NCBI RefSeq assembly: GCF_009862785.1
Contig: NZ_WWHU01000001.1
Coordinates: forward strand, 1,426,001-1,490,000
Length of the DNA stretch: 64,000 nucleotides
Direction of reading: 5' to 3'
Source of the DNA: Gordonia sp. SID5947
GTDB lineage: Bacteria > Actinomycetota > Actinomycetes > Mycobacteriales > Mycobacteriaceae
Shown: piece after piece, positions 20,301-27,255 of the stretch
Position numbering within the stretch: the stretch's first letter is position 1
Layout: every line of letters starts with the position of its first letter
Notes under the pieces: generated by a model
Told to the model about the DNA's origin: nothing
The model's database searches: none
Seen by the model: only the letters and a program-made list of their open reading frames with translations
Translations under genes and position numbers: made by a program

Positions 20301-20650
20301 CCGGGACCCGACAAGGTGAAGTCGGCGAGCTCGTTCTCCCCGGGCACCGGCTCTTCGGCGTCGAGGGCACGGACCCAGGTCAGCGGGTGGAAGCCATCCA
20401 CCACGGCGAGGGTCAGCTGATCGGCAACGGGATCGATGATGCGCTCGGCAGCGGCGACGATCTTCCCGATCCGATGTTCGAGGTCGGCGTCGACGACCAA
20501 TTCGGCCAGGGTGGGCAGCCACGGCGACCCCTGTCCCCCGAAGCTGATCGCATACGGTTCACCGTCGATCAGACGGTCGATCAGCGTCGTGGTCGGGCGA
20601 TCCGAGTGCGCGGCGCCCTGCGATCCTGAACGGAATTGGTCGACTGTCAC
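11393..20650 (-). CDS. fas: Type I fatty acid synthase (multifunctional FAS-I)
   Basis: About 3085 residues, as in mycobacterial FAS-I. Domains in order, with visible motifs: acetyl transferase (GHSQGS near 146); enoyl reductase (GGRAGGHHSWED near 575, then GGGIGTP); dehydratase (GDRNPIHTD near 1238); malonyl/palmitoyl transferase (CGHSVGEYN near 1447); a Pro/Ala linker; ACP (DGVSSRRNQ near 1820, the phosphopantetheine serine); ketoreductase (VVTGAGKGSIASG near 2136); and ketosynthase (HPVAACATAAVS with the catalytic Cys near 2730, then KHDTSTRAND and SLTGHAKGGAA). It makes long-chain acyl-CoAs that feed membrane lipids and mycolate synthesis. The chosen start is GTG 20650 behind AGGAGA; 90 further upstream in-frame codons are low-complexity and unlikely to be translated. 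acpS follows after 20 bp. The frame is intact throughout. Confidence 0.97.
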   Translation of the reverse strand: MTVDQFRSGSQGAAHSDRPTTTLIDRLIDGEPYAISFGGQGSPWLPTLAELVVDADLEHRIGKIVAAAERIIDPVADQLTLAVVDGFHPLTWVRALDAEEPVPGENELADFTLSGPGVLLTQLAAVEALKKQGLDTTAITPTAVIGHSQGSIATHAIGTDGQVAESGEGLLLAVAHLIGAAGTLVARRRGLATTTDGTPMLAISGAVPARIEEILAEYRAGLSESELSTAPVVAIRNGRRAVALSGAPRHLAAFAALCERIAATEADERKRKVAGGAAFAPKFDHLNVSVAFHHPTMAEAVDLVAEWADECGIDRETAVRHANSILVDPVDWVTTVDEVVEAGAKWILDFGPGDLATRLTSSLVRGQGVGLVSPALRVGQRNLFSPGGIPEVARPWQQFAPQLVELPDGRKVVDTAFTRLTGRSPMLLAGMTPTTVDPAIVAAAANAGHWAELAGGGQVTEQIFADNVAKMTELLDDGRQAQFNALFLDPYLWKLQLGGKRLVQKARAQGAPIDGVVVSAGIPELEDAVALVDEFVEAGLRFVAFKPGTVEQIRAVVRIAAEVPHHPVIVQIEGGRAGGHHSWEDLDDLLLATYSELRARNNVVICVGGGIGTPQRASEYLTGAWSSVYGYPSMPLDGILIGTAAMAAKEATTAPEVKQLLVDTVGCDDWIGAGHATAGMASGRSQLGADIHEIDNTASRCGRLLDEVAGDADAVADRRDEIIAAMADTAKPYFGDVADMTYRAWLDRYATLAVGDGRSDQLPWADITWQQRFVEMLQRTEARMSPVDSGEIPTMFAGVGSTEDPHAAIDALGSVYPEIETDVLHPADVAFFLELCRTPGKPVNFVPVIDKDVRRWWRSDSLWQAHDARYPADAVCIIPGPVAVSGITRVDEPVGELLDRFEAQVVTDLQAAGTDSFAVDTRKRAGLVDGDGTIVAVLEADDVDWVGRMVPSPVALLGDRDRWTLVDRDRAEHEPTGSVLERTAETGASEGADVVRYDLITPISGSTVRIPLHVDAQLLDGGNPRVGVDDASNAMREILTVAAGGELAAVEDGVSVTTVTWDPDSVADHAAVTGYTLPANLRPTTPTEPFGFAVPDTLVGASWPSVFSVIGAARTESGVPVVEGLLDLVHLDHAVELVGEIPSAAAELTVTARSGAVHDTEVGRVVEVSVEVAGEAGTIATMAERFAIRGRLGTAELADPVRAGGAVSDERPATRKLFRTATITAPSRMTGFAAASGDRNPIHTDAAAAKLAGLGDPIVHGMWLSAAAQQVVTATDSKNPTPSARPLVGWTARYLGMVRTGDSISIRVDRVGLDAGREVVEVSAKVGDNLVMNATGLLAAPRTVYAFPGQGIQSKGMGLDARSRSKAAREVWDRADKHTRDALGFSILAVVRDNPTTLVAGGTTYNHPDGVLYLTQFTQVAMATLGVAQVAELKEAGGFVENAITCGHSVGEYNALAACAGVLPLEAVLEVVFQRGEAMHHLVPRDELGRSDYRMAAIRPSQFGLADEDVTEFVSEVGASIGEFLEVVNLNLLGSQYAIAGTVRGLEHLEDEIERRRIEFGGKKSFILVPGIDVPFHSTVLREGVPEFRSKLEGLLPEHIDPEILVGHYIPNLVPRLFTLDRSFIEEIAALVPSDPLNAVLAEWDSWADKPGQLVRVVLIELLAWQFASPVRWIETQELLFAGPSRDGLGVQRFVEIGLKGAPTLAGLATNTLKLDDYAAATTEVANVERDSDLILAKDSGPEPEDEVDETPEAPVADAPAPSAAPAAAPAAAPAAASGPRPEDISFGPADAVKSVIALWTKMRTDQIGSADTIEALCDGVSSRRNQLLLDIGGELGLGAIDGAAEADMNALSSTVETLARGYRPLGPVLTDAVGDQVRKVLGPLGKRQSYITDRVANVWQLGPGWGLHATVAVALGTRDGVSVRGEDLGNLLDGALANADALDALIDRAITSVGAARGVAVAKPAAESGGGATVDAAALGEFTEQITGRSGALASAAYTVLEKLGLAEIDEAGEVVEDPNVAIVERVSAELGSDWARTVAPAFDTAKVVLVDDRWATSREDLVRIWLTDERELDTDFETVVGRFHGAGHTVATHATWWQGKALATGNAVHARTFAAIASAAEQPGVGQWSDEIAVVTGAGKGSIASGVIAGLLAGGATVIATTSRLDSSKLAFYKKLYRENARFDAALWVAPANMASYTDVDDLVEWIGAEQTENLGGTTSVIKPAMKPTLLFPFAAPRVAGDLTDAGGRAELEMKVLLWSVERMIGGLGELHADHDIAARVHVVLPGSPNRGMFGGDGAYGESKASLDALVTRWAAEDSWNQKTTIAHALIGWVRGTGLMGHNDGMVDAVEAAGVRTWSTAEMAANLLGLCTPEHREHARTEAIVADFTGGLDPSIDLKALAGAAADAATDEDEEIEDEVATVSALPAPARAPKGMSPQWPSIDARPEDLVVIVGAGELGPYGSSRTRLEMEVDEKLSAAGVVELAWNTGLIQWDTAPKPGWYDTESGDPVPESEIAERYHDEVVSRCGIRRYADEGAMVDNTSPLLTSVFLDEDLTFTVSSEAEARAFASAAPEKTRIVENAETGDWQVTRLAGTEIRVPRQFTLSRTVGGQIPTGFDPTRWGVTPDMAESIDRVALWNLVATVDAFLSSGFTPSELMRWVHPGLVANTQGTGMGGMTSMRELYINTLLGESKANDILQEALPNIVAAHVVQSYVGSYGAMIHPVAACATAAVSVEEGVDKIRLGKAMFAVAGGFDDLGIEGIVGFGDMSATAESAAMSARGIDERRFSRANDRRRGGFVESAGGGTILLARGDVAAQMGLPVLGVVAWAQSFGDGVHTSIPAPGLGALGAARGNDASPLACALSALGVSADDVAVISKHDTSTRANDPNESELHERLASAIGRGDGAPLFVVSQKSLTGHAKGGAAAFQLIGLCQLLRDGVIPPNRSLDCVDEQMREYPHLVWPRETLHLGERFPLKAGLLTSLGFGHVSGLIAVVHPEAFVATLDSEQAQAYRRQSAERARKGNHRLLEAMCGVEPAYRRPPNRRFDSAADEHDAEAELLLDPSVRLAAGGSYGRAGGAE

Positions 20651-20953
20651 GGGTTCTCCTCTTGTCTCGACACGGGCGGGGCGAGGGTGCTCGTGTCGCG
20701 GGTCGTCAATGGCTTGTCGTCGTCGGGCGCAGTCGCGGGCGCACAAATCACCCGCTGTGGTCTGTCGGTATGGTGGCCTGGACTTTTCCGTGCTGCGCTG
20801 CACCGTCGAGTGCCGCGCCGTCGCGCACTGGATGAACACACCTACCGCGCAACACTTTTGGCTACACGGGAGACTCACCCATGAGTCGTCGTCGGCGTGA
20901 ACGTGACCCAATGATGACACACAAAAATGAGGCTTTCCTCATGTTTGGCATCG

Positions 20954-20975
20954 ACCCACGGGTATACCCGTGGGT
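20954..20975. promoter_or_regulatory. 22-bp perfect palindrome, candidate operator upstream of fas
   Basis: The half-site ACCCACGGGTA is followed directly by its exact reverse complement, giving 22 symmetrical bases with no spacer. It lies about 305 bp upstream of the fas start. Perfect dyads of this length are rarely chance and usually bind a dimeric regulator. Which regulator cannot be told from this window. Confidence 0.6.
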
Positions 20976-21050
20976 AACCCCGCGAGTAACACAGGTGTGC
21001 ACTGGGCCCCGCTTTCATCGAGCCCGGATTGTCGCTGATCACAGATCATT

Positions 21051-21068
21051 TCCGAGCGCTCGCTCGGA
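21051..21068. promoter_or_regulatory. Inverted repeat TCCGAGCG-CT-CGCTCGGA
   Basis: Perfect 8-bp arms flank a 2-bp spacer, about 125 bp upstream of the HIT gene start and about 400 bp upstream of fas. The form suits a TetR- or GntR-type operator. It could act on either divergent gene. Confidence 0.5.
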
Positions 21069-21192
21069 GGCGTCGAAAGCGCACATGATCCGTTATCTAA
21101 TCGTTATGTGACATGGTGCACTCTCGATTCAGGTCAGGCGTCCTGCACCCGCAGATCACGACGGACCCGGCAGGAAACGTAAGGTGCTCGAC

Positions 21193-21621
21193 ATGACAAC
21201 GTGCGTGTTCTGCGACATCGTCGACGGGCGAGCGCCGTCCCGGACGGTCTACGCCGACGACGATGTCGTCGGTTTTCTCGACATCCGTCCGGTCACCCGC
21301 GGTCACACCCTGCTTGTCCCGCGCGCTCATTCCTCAGGGCTCGCCGACCTCGACCCGGCGATGGGCGGCCGTCTTTTCGCGGCCGGTCAACGGGTGGCCG
21401 CGGCGATGAAGTCGAGTGCGCTCGAAGCCGACGGCGTGAATCTGGTTGTCAACGACGGACGGGCGGCCTTTCAGACGGTGTTCCACACGCATTTGCACGT
21501 GGTGCCCCGCCACAACGGCGACAAGCTGAGCTTCGCCAAGGGTCTGGTGGTACGGAGGGATCCCGACCCCGACCACACCGCCGGCCTGCTCCGGGCGGCG
21601 CTCGAAACCGATCATCGATGA
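21193..21621 (+). CDS. HIT-family nucleotide-binding protein
   Basis: 142 residues. The start TTCVFCDIVDG is typical of actinobacterial HIT proteins. The histidine triad is seen as THLHVVPRH (H-x-H-x-x-x-x-H-like). The family hydrolyses or transfers nucleoside-5'-phosphates from adenylated or dinucleotide substrates; the natural substrate is unknown here. ATG 21193 is preferred; GTG 21184, three codons upstream, is also possible. Its stop overlaps the start of the downstream sirtuin gene (ATGA), so the two are translationally coupled. Confidence 0.9.
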   Translation: MTTCVFCDIVDGRAPSRTVYADDDVVGFLDIRPVTRGHTLLVPRAHSSGLADLDPAMGGRLFAAGQRVAAAMKSSALEADGVNLVVNDGRAAFQTVFHTHLHVVPRHNGDKLSFAKGLVVRRDPDPDHTAGLLRAALETDHR

Positions 21622-22388
21622 GCGGTATCGAGATCCCCGACGATGTGGTCGAGGCGGTCCGCCGGGCCGAGTGGATCACGGTGTTCACCGGAGCCGGGAT
21701 GTCCGCGGAAAGCGGCATCGCCACCTTTCGTGATGCCGATACGGGGCTCTGGGAGAAGTTCGATCCCGCCCAACTGGCGACGCCGGAGGCCTGGCAGACC
21801 GATCCGGCACTCGTGTGGGGCTGGTATCAGTGGCGTGCCCGACTGGTCCGCGATGCGCAACCCAACGCGGGACACCAGGCCCTCGCCGAGCTGGCTCGGG
21901 ACCGTGCGGTGATGGTGGTGACCCAGAACGTCGACGACCTCCACGAGCGGGCCGGCAGCGACGTGGTGAGCCACCTGCACGGCAGTCTGTTCGCACCGCG
22001 GTGTAGCCACTGCGGTCGGCCGTATCAGGGCACCGGGGCCGATCCGCAGCTCGCGGTGCACGAGATGCGCGTGGAACCGCCGACGTGTCCGGCCTGCCTG
22101 TCCGCGATCCGGCCGGGCGTCGTGTGGTTCGGTGAGGCGTTGCCCGCCGACGCCTGGCGCACCGCCGAGAACGTCTTCGCCGCGAGCGATGTCGTCCTCG
22201 TCGTCGGCACAAGCGGCATCGTGTATCCGGCCGCCGGACTTCCCATGCGAGCGATCGAATCCGGCATCCCGGTCGTCGAGGTCAATCCTGACGAGTCGGC
22301 GTTGAGCGCCGTGGTCACCCACCGTGTCGCGTCATCGGCCGGCGTCGGACTCCCCGCGCTGGTGACCGCAGTCCGCGCCGCGGGATGA
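21618..22388 (+). CDS. cobB: NAD-dependent protein deacylase (Sir2 family, CobB-type)
   Basis: 256 residues. GAGMSAESGIATFRD (residues 25-39) binds NAD. TQNVDDLHERAG and HLHGSLF supply the catalytic His. CSHCGRPY and CPAC form the structural zinc site, and GTSGIVYPAAGLP ends the Rossmann core. It removes acyl groups from lysines using NAD, for example reactivating acetyl-CoA synthetase in bacteria. Its ATG overlaps the HIT stop codon. It converges on the helicase gene with only 10 bp between stops. Confidence 0.93.
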   Translation: MSGIEIPDDVVEAVRRAEWITVFTGAGMSAESGIATFRDADTGLWEKFDPAQLATPEAWQTDPALVWGWYQWRARLVRDAQPNAGHQALAELARDRAVMVVTQNVDDLHERAGSDVVSHLHGSLFAPRCSHCGRPYQGTGADPQLAVHEMRVEPPTCPACLSAIRPGVVWFGEALPADAWRTAENVFAASDVVLVVGTSGIVYPAAGLPMRAIESGIPVVEVNPDESALSAVVTHRVASSAGVGLPALVTAVRAAG

Positions 22389-22398
22389 CCGTCCTGTC

Positions 22399-25300
22399 TC
22401 ACTCCCCCGCACGGAGATCGATCGGCTCCCAGCCATGATCGGACGCAGTCGACGCATCGGTCGACGACGCGGTGATCGATCCCGGCTTCACCCCGCGCCG
22501 ATCGAGTACCTCCCACAGCCCGTCGAGCGCGCGATCGGGGTCCAGTTCGAACTCGGACTCCCGGACCCGCCAGAAATCCCATCCGCAGCGACGTAATTCA
22601 CGTTCCCGTTCCATGTCCGAACGGGCCTGCTCCCCCGTGGTCCGGAACGAATCCCCGTCGCACTCCACCGCCATCCTGGCATCCGATCCGGTCACCACCA
22701 GATCGATCACACGATTGTTGACCGTCATCGACGGCACCACGTAGTAGCCCCGGTCGACGAGCCGGTTGAACACCCGCTGCTGGAAAAGACTCGAGAACGG
22801 TTGCTGCCGTTCGGTATTCGAGACATCGGCGGGCATCGGCGGATTGGTCGGCCCCTCACCGGCCCGTACGTAGTCGAGCAACGAGTACCTCAGGTCATGT
22901 GGTTTGAGCGCCTCGAGGTCGATCGAGTGGAAGAGCCACATCTGATCCATCGCCCTGGACGCGGCAACGTTGATCCGTCGTTGCGATTCTGCGCGGGTCA
23001 GCGGCGCGATCGCGGACGCATCGGATACCACCATCGACAGCATGATCACGTGTCGCTCGTCGCCCTGGAAGTCCGGCGGAGTCCCCACGCGAATACGGCG
23101 CGAACGCCGATCCTCTTCGCTCACCACCGCCCGCAGGCGACGGGTGATCTCGTCGACCTGTCGGGTGCCCTGCAGCGCGATGACACCGAAATCGAGCCCA
23201 TCGTAAGCGGGGTCGTCCAGACACCTGGCGAGCGCCGCGACGATCGCGGCAGCCTCGTTCTCGTTGACCAACGCGGCGCCCTGACCGGTGGCTGCGCCGT
23301 CGTCGACGGCCACAGATCGCAACGGCGGCAGCCGGTCCGCGCCGAACTGCCGTACCGGCAGCAGCGGGGCCCCGAATAGAACTGGCGCGAGGAGAACTCG
23401 ATGATCTCGGGCATCGACCGAAAGTGCTCACGTAACCGGATCAGATGCCCGAATCGACTGCGCAGCAGCGAGAAGAGACTCGATCGGGGTGTGAGGCCGT
23501 CGCGCAGATAGTGCGGCAGGTCCGGCAGGTACGAGTCGAGTTTGGCGAACGCGTCGTCGAGGGTGGTCCCGGACAGACCGGTGGGCGCGCACTGCCGATC
23601 ATCGCCGACCACGATGACCCGCGGCGCCAGCCAGAGCAGGAACGAACTGGTGATGTCGGCCTGACTGGCCTCGTCGACGATCACGACGTCGAAGGCGTCA
23701 CGGCGTGGGTCGACGGTTTCCGCGACCTGGCTGATCGACATGATCCACGCCGGCACCGCACCTTGCGCGTGTTCCATCGCGGCGCGGGCGGCCGCGCGAA
23801 ATCGGTTGGCGTGTTTGCCCGATCCCTTGCCGAGGTTGATCATGTGATCCCGGTAGGACTGCAGCGCCTGGACTTCCGCGACGCTCATCCGGTCCAGGCA
23901 CGCGCGCCACGCGTAGGCTGCCGTCAGCCGGGCGGTGAACTGCGCGATGTCGGCCTCGTGCTCGTCGAGTTCGGCCTGCAGACGGGTCTCCAGTGTCGGA
24001 TCGCTGCGTTCGACAGCCCACGACTGTGCGCGGCGCCACGACCACGCCGCCCCGACATCACGCAATCTGCCGTGCCAGCTCTCGTCGGCGGCAGTGTCGT
24101 GCAGCAGGCTGTAGAACTCCGGAGCCTTGGTGCGCAGACGCAATGTGTAGAGATCGAGCGCGGTCTGCGCCCGCAACTCGTCGCGTGCCGCGCACCAGTC
24201 CCGCCGCGCCGACTTGATGGCCTGCGCATCGGCTTTCGCCAGAGCGGCGACCAACGCGTCACCCTCCGGCGACGGTCCGCGGTCCACCTCGGCCGAGAGC
24301 TTGTACGCGCACTCGGCCAACTCGTGCTCGGCGAGAACGGCATCGTTGGTGGCTGCGATCGCCCCCGCCTGCGCTGCCACCTCGGCCACCTCGGCGACGC
24401 TGCGCGGGCGAGGCCCACCGGGGCTGATCGCCTCCAGTTCCCGGACCAGTTGGTCTCGTCCGGTCATCAGGTCGGAGATCCACGCGAGCTGGTTGTCGAG
24501 TCGCACGAGACTGTTCAGCTGCGCGGACCGAGAGCCCGAGTTGTCGACCGGCACATGCAGGTCGGCGAGGACCTTCTGCACCTGACCGACCGCGTCGAAG
24601 ACGGCGAGATGGTCTGCGACGAGCCGCAACGACTGTTCGTCGGTGGCCGCGACACCATCGACGGTCGCCCGTACCCCGGACTCCTCCACCGCACGTTGTT
24701 CGGCCGATCGCAGAAGTCGGCCCCGCCATCGGTTGCCGGCCGCGAGATGATCGGCGGCCGCGCGGAAGATCGCGCTGTCGCCCGACCGCGCCCCCTCCGT
24801 CACGACCACGTGTGCCCCGATCCCGCGGTCGCGTTCGGCGGCCTCGCCGATGATCGGCGACAGAGTGGTCACGCGTGACCACAGATGGGAGGCCTGGCCC
24901 GCCAGCAGACGATCGGCCATGTCGGCGACCAGCGGCGGGAACGAGGCGACCTCACCGGCGGCGATGGCAAGGCGATCACACACGTCCTTGACCCGCACCA
25001 GGCGATTGCTGTCCACACCCGACAGGATCGACAGCAGTGAACCACTGCCCACCATCTGCTCGTGCGGGCGCTGGGCGATGCGATCGCAGATCCGCTCCAG
25101 GTCGGCGGTGTCGGGCAGGTGATCGGAGAGGTCCGGGAGCCGCTGCCCCAGTCGTGTCGTCTCGCCGGCGGTGGTCCGCATGAGTTCGAGGAGTTCCTCG
25201 AACTCACCGGTGTCGAGTGGAGGCAGGGCACCCTCGACCGGACCCGGCAACCAGTCGTACCGGTCCCTGTCGGCGTTGCACTGCCGGACCACCTCGGCGG

Positions 25301-26612
25301 CGGTCCCTCGGTAGTCTCCGGCCACCCATTCGTGGACCTCGGTCTCGGACTCACGAGCCGTCCATAGTTCACGGAGCACGCGCTCCCGCTTACGGACCGC
25401 CTGCTCACGCTTGTCGATGAGATCGGCGATCTCGGCGGCCACCACCCGCGGCTGATGGCCCGCTTTGCGTTCGGCGATGGCCTGCACACCGGACACCGTG
25501 GCCTCGAAGTCGTCTTGTCCGACATCGGCGATCGAGACCGCGAGCTCTCGCAGTTCCGGGGGCAACATGTCACGGATCACCTGGAGGGCGTGGGCTTTCT
25601 CGCTCGTCACCAGCACGCGCTGCCCCTTGGCCAGCAGTGCCGCCGTCAGGTTCGCGATCGTGTGGGTCTTGCCGGTTCCGGGCGGGCCCTCGACCACCAC
25701 CCCACTGTCGACACCGAGCTGCGCCAACACATCTCGCTGCTCCACGTTCGCCGGGAGTGGATACAGCGCATCGCGCACGAGCTCCTCGGCGGGCACGGCT
25801 CCCGACCGCGCCAACGCCTCCAGACGTTCGGGCGCCTCGATCGGCGCGACGAGCTGGGCGAGACCGATCGGCACCTGCCCGCGGCCCGTCTTCCCGGGAC
25901 CGTCCTCGGCGCCGGCGGTCTCGCGCAGCTGCGCCAGGATGGCGTCGTAGAACCCCAGCGCCGCCGTGACGCCCCGTCGACGCAGGACGAGCGCCGGTCG
26001 CATGTCGACCGAGAGGGACACGAGATCGGAGTCGACCGCGACCAGCCCGCGCCACGTCTCGACGAGGTCGGTGACCTGATTGCCCACCGGGCTGACCAGT
26101 TCGGCGATCTTGCCGCGCACCTTGACCGCGTCGGCGAGGTCCACGCCGTCGATCGGGGCAAGGATGAATGTGTCGTGCATCATCGGCGATGCGCCGCCAC
26201 CGAGGGTGACATGGATCGCCGACGTGTCTTCGTCGCGCTCGGCGATCACCTGCTGAGTCACCAGGTGTTCGCGGATCCGATTCTCGCCTTCGGCGTCCTG
26301 CACGGTCACCAGTGCGTTGGCCAGCACGAGTTCGAGCGTCTCCGGGCTGTCGCGCAGATCGTCGACGAGGCGCGAGACGGCGTCGTGTCCGGGGCTGTCG
26401 GGTTCGAGTTCGATCACGGCCTGCCCGGTTCCTGCGTTGGACCGGAGCGGCACGTCGGTCGACTTACCCACCCATACGAGACCGGGGTGTTGGCCCACGT
26501 CGCTGACGACCTCGGACCGTGAGCGCACCAGCTCACGGAGATAGCCGAGCAATCGCACCACCTGATCGGTCTGCTCGGTGTCGCTGTACGCCGTGTCGGT
26601 CCCGTCGGCCAT
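22399..26612 (-). pseudogene. SF1 DNA/RNA helicase with C-terminal Vsr-like nuclease domain, frameshifted
   Basis: Two overlapping frames together make one protein of about 1404 residues. The first runs from ATG 26612 to about 23370, and the second continues to TGA at 22399. Features: Walker A GPPGTGKTHT near residue 310, Walker B VVIVDEASQAD near 982, GDDRQCAPT, LREHFRS, and, after the frame change, FQGDERHVIMLS and INVAASRA (motifs V and VI of UPF1-like SF1 helicases). The last 120 residues are a PD-(D/E)xK fold of the Vsr/MTES_1575 kind (RVIDLVV ... MAVECDGDSF). At 23366-23373 the plus strand reads GGGGCCCC; one extra base there joins SSRQFYSG to APLLPVRQFG. Total length is 3n+2. It may be a sequencing error, in which case the gene is intact. 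Helicase-Vsr fusions are often linked to anti-phage defence. Confidence 0.85.
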
Positions 26613-26721
26613 GCCTGTTCCGTTCCCTCCTCCGTCCGCCCTATCCGGCGTCGTCGGCTGGATTCACTGGCGTGGATACGTCCACAAAGCTACCAATCGG
26701 ACTCGGTCCGTGGGGATTCGA

Positions 26722-27054
26722 CTAAGCGCGATAGGCGGTGCGCAGGGCCGGGTAACCGCCGTCGACGTACCGCACGTTCGTGTACCCGAGGTCCGCGATC
26801 TCCTCGGCGATGGCCGGCGCCTGCGATCGCACAGAGACGACGGCGATCTCGGTGTCCGGATCGCGAACGACGGGAAAGGTCCCCGACGGGGTCGGCTTGA
26901 ATCGATCGCGAACGTCCGTCGGGTCCACCACGACTGCACCGGGCAGACTGCCCTGGTGCCGGACCACCTGGGGGCGCGCATCCACGATCACCGCGTGATC
27001 GTGCTCCCAATGCGACTTCGCGTCGGCTGCTGTAATCGAATCCACCACTGACAC
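26722..27054 (-). CDS. Rhodanese-like domain protein
   Basis: 110 residues from GTG 27054 (VSVVDSITAADAK). The sequence HAVIVDARPQVVRHQGSLPGAVVV is a clear rhodanese first half. The position usually held by the catalytic Cys reads VVSVRSQAPAIAEEIADLGY, where Arg/Ser replaces Cys, so this is probably a non-catalytic rhodanese fold. The family transfers sulfane sulfur or binds phosphate-like groups. The gene stands alone between the helicase and the DEAD-box gene on the same strand, with a 201-bp upstream gap. The longer upstream in-frame extension is out of character and was not used. Confidence 0.8.
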   Translation of the reverse strand: MSVVDSITAADAKSHWEHDHAVIVDARPQVVRHQGSLPGAVVVDPTDVRDRFKPTPSGTFPVVRDPDTEIAVVSVRSQAPAIAEEIADLGYTNVRYVDGGYPALRTAYRA

Positions 27055-27105
27055 TGGTGACTCACCGTTCCTGTTTGGGTCGTCTGTCTGAAAACGCTTC
27101 TGACA

Positions 27106-27121
27106 CACGGGCTCGCCCGTG
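27106..27121. other. Hairpin CACGGGC-TC-GCCCGTG upstream of rhodanese gene
   Basis: A 7-bp-arm inverted repeat sits about 52 bp upstream of the rhodanese start and downstream of the DEAD-box gene. No T-run follows on the minus strand, so it is either a weak terminator or an operator. The rest of 27055-27255 is AT-richer than its surroundings (AAACTTGCCGG then TATTTCC on the minus strand) and may hold a promoter. Confidence 0.35.
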
Positions 27122-27255
27122 ATCAGAGGGGGCGGGTCGCGGTCGCGCGGCCCATGCAGTCTGTCGCTCCCCCACCACAAAAGGTTACGGAAATATCTCG
27201 ATCCGGCAAGTTTTGCACCACGAAACACCAAACATCACGGCCCCGTCGGACTCGC

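Larger units (their letters stand above)
20651..21192. promoter_or_regulatory. fas / HIT-protein divergent intergenic region
   Basis: 542 bp separate the divergent fas and HIT genes, and I see no convincing gene inside. It holds a 6-bp-arm hairpin (ATGAGG-CTTT-CCTCAT, 20927-20942), a 22-bp perfect palindrome (20954-20975) and an 8-bp-arm inverted repeat (21051-21068). The stretch near 21086-21108 is AT-richer (CCGTTATCTAATCGTTATG) and may hold the HIT promoter. The density of symmetrical sites suits tight control of fas, which in mycobacteria is regulated by a TetR-type activator, FasR. I cannot say that any of these sites is a FasR site. Confidence 0.6.

Noticed and set aside
11477..20629. 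Several long plus-strand frames opposite fas (up to 1280 codons)
   Set aside because: They are antisense shadows of the intact FAS frame; their composition is Arg/Gly/His/Asp-rich without motifs.
20651..20920. In-frame upstream extension of fas to an ATG at 20920
   Set aside because: The extra 90 residues are low-complexity and unlike FAS. GTG 20650 has AGGAGA at the right spacing and starts at the conserved N-terminus.
26722..27231. Longer rhodanese start upstream at 27231
   Set aside because: The added residues do not resemble the family and cover the likely promoter region; GTG 27054 gives a normal rhodanese N-terminus.
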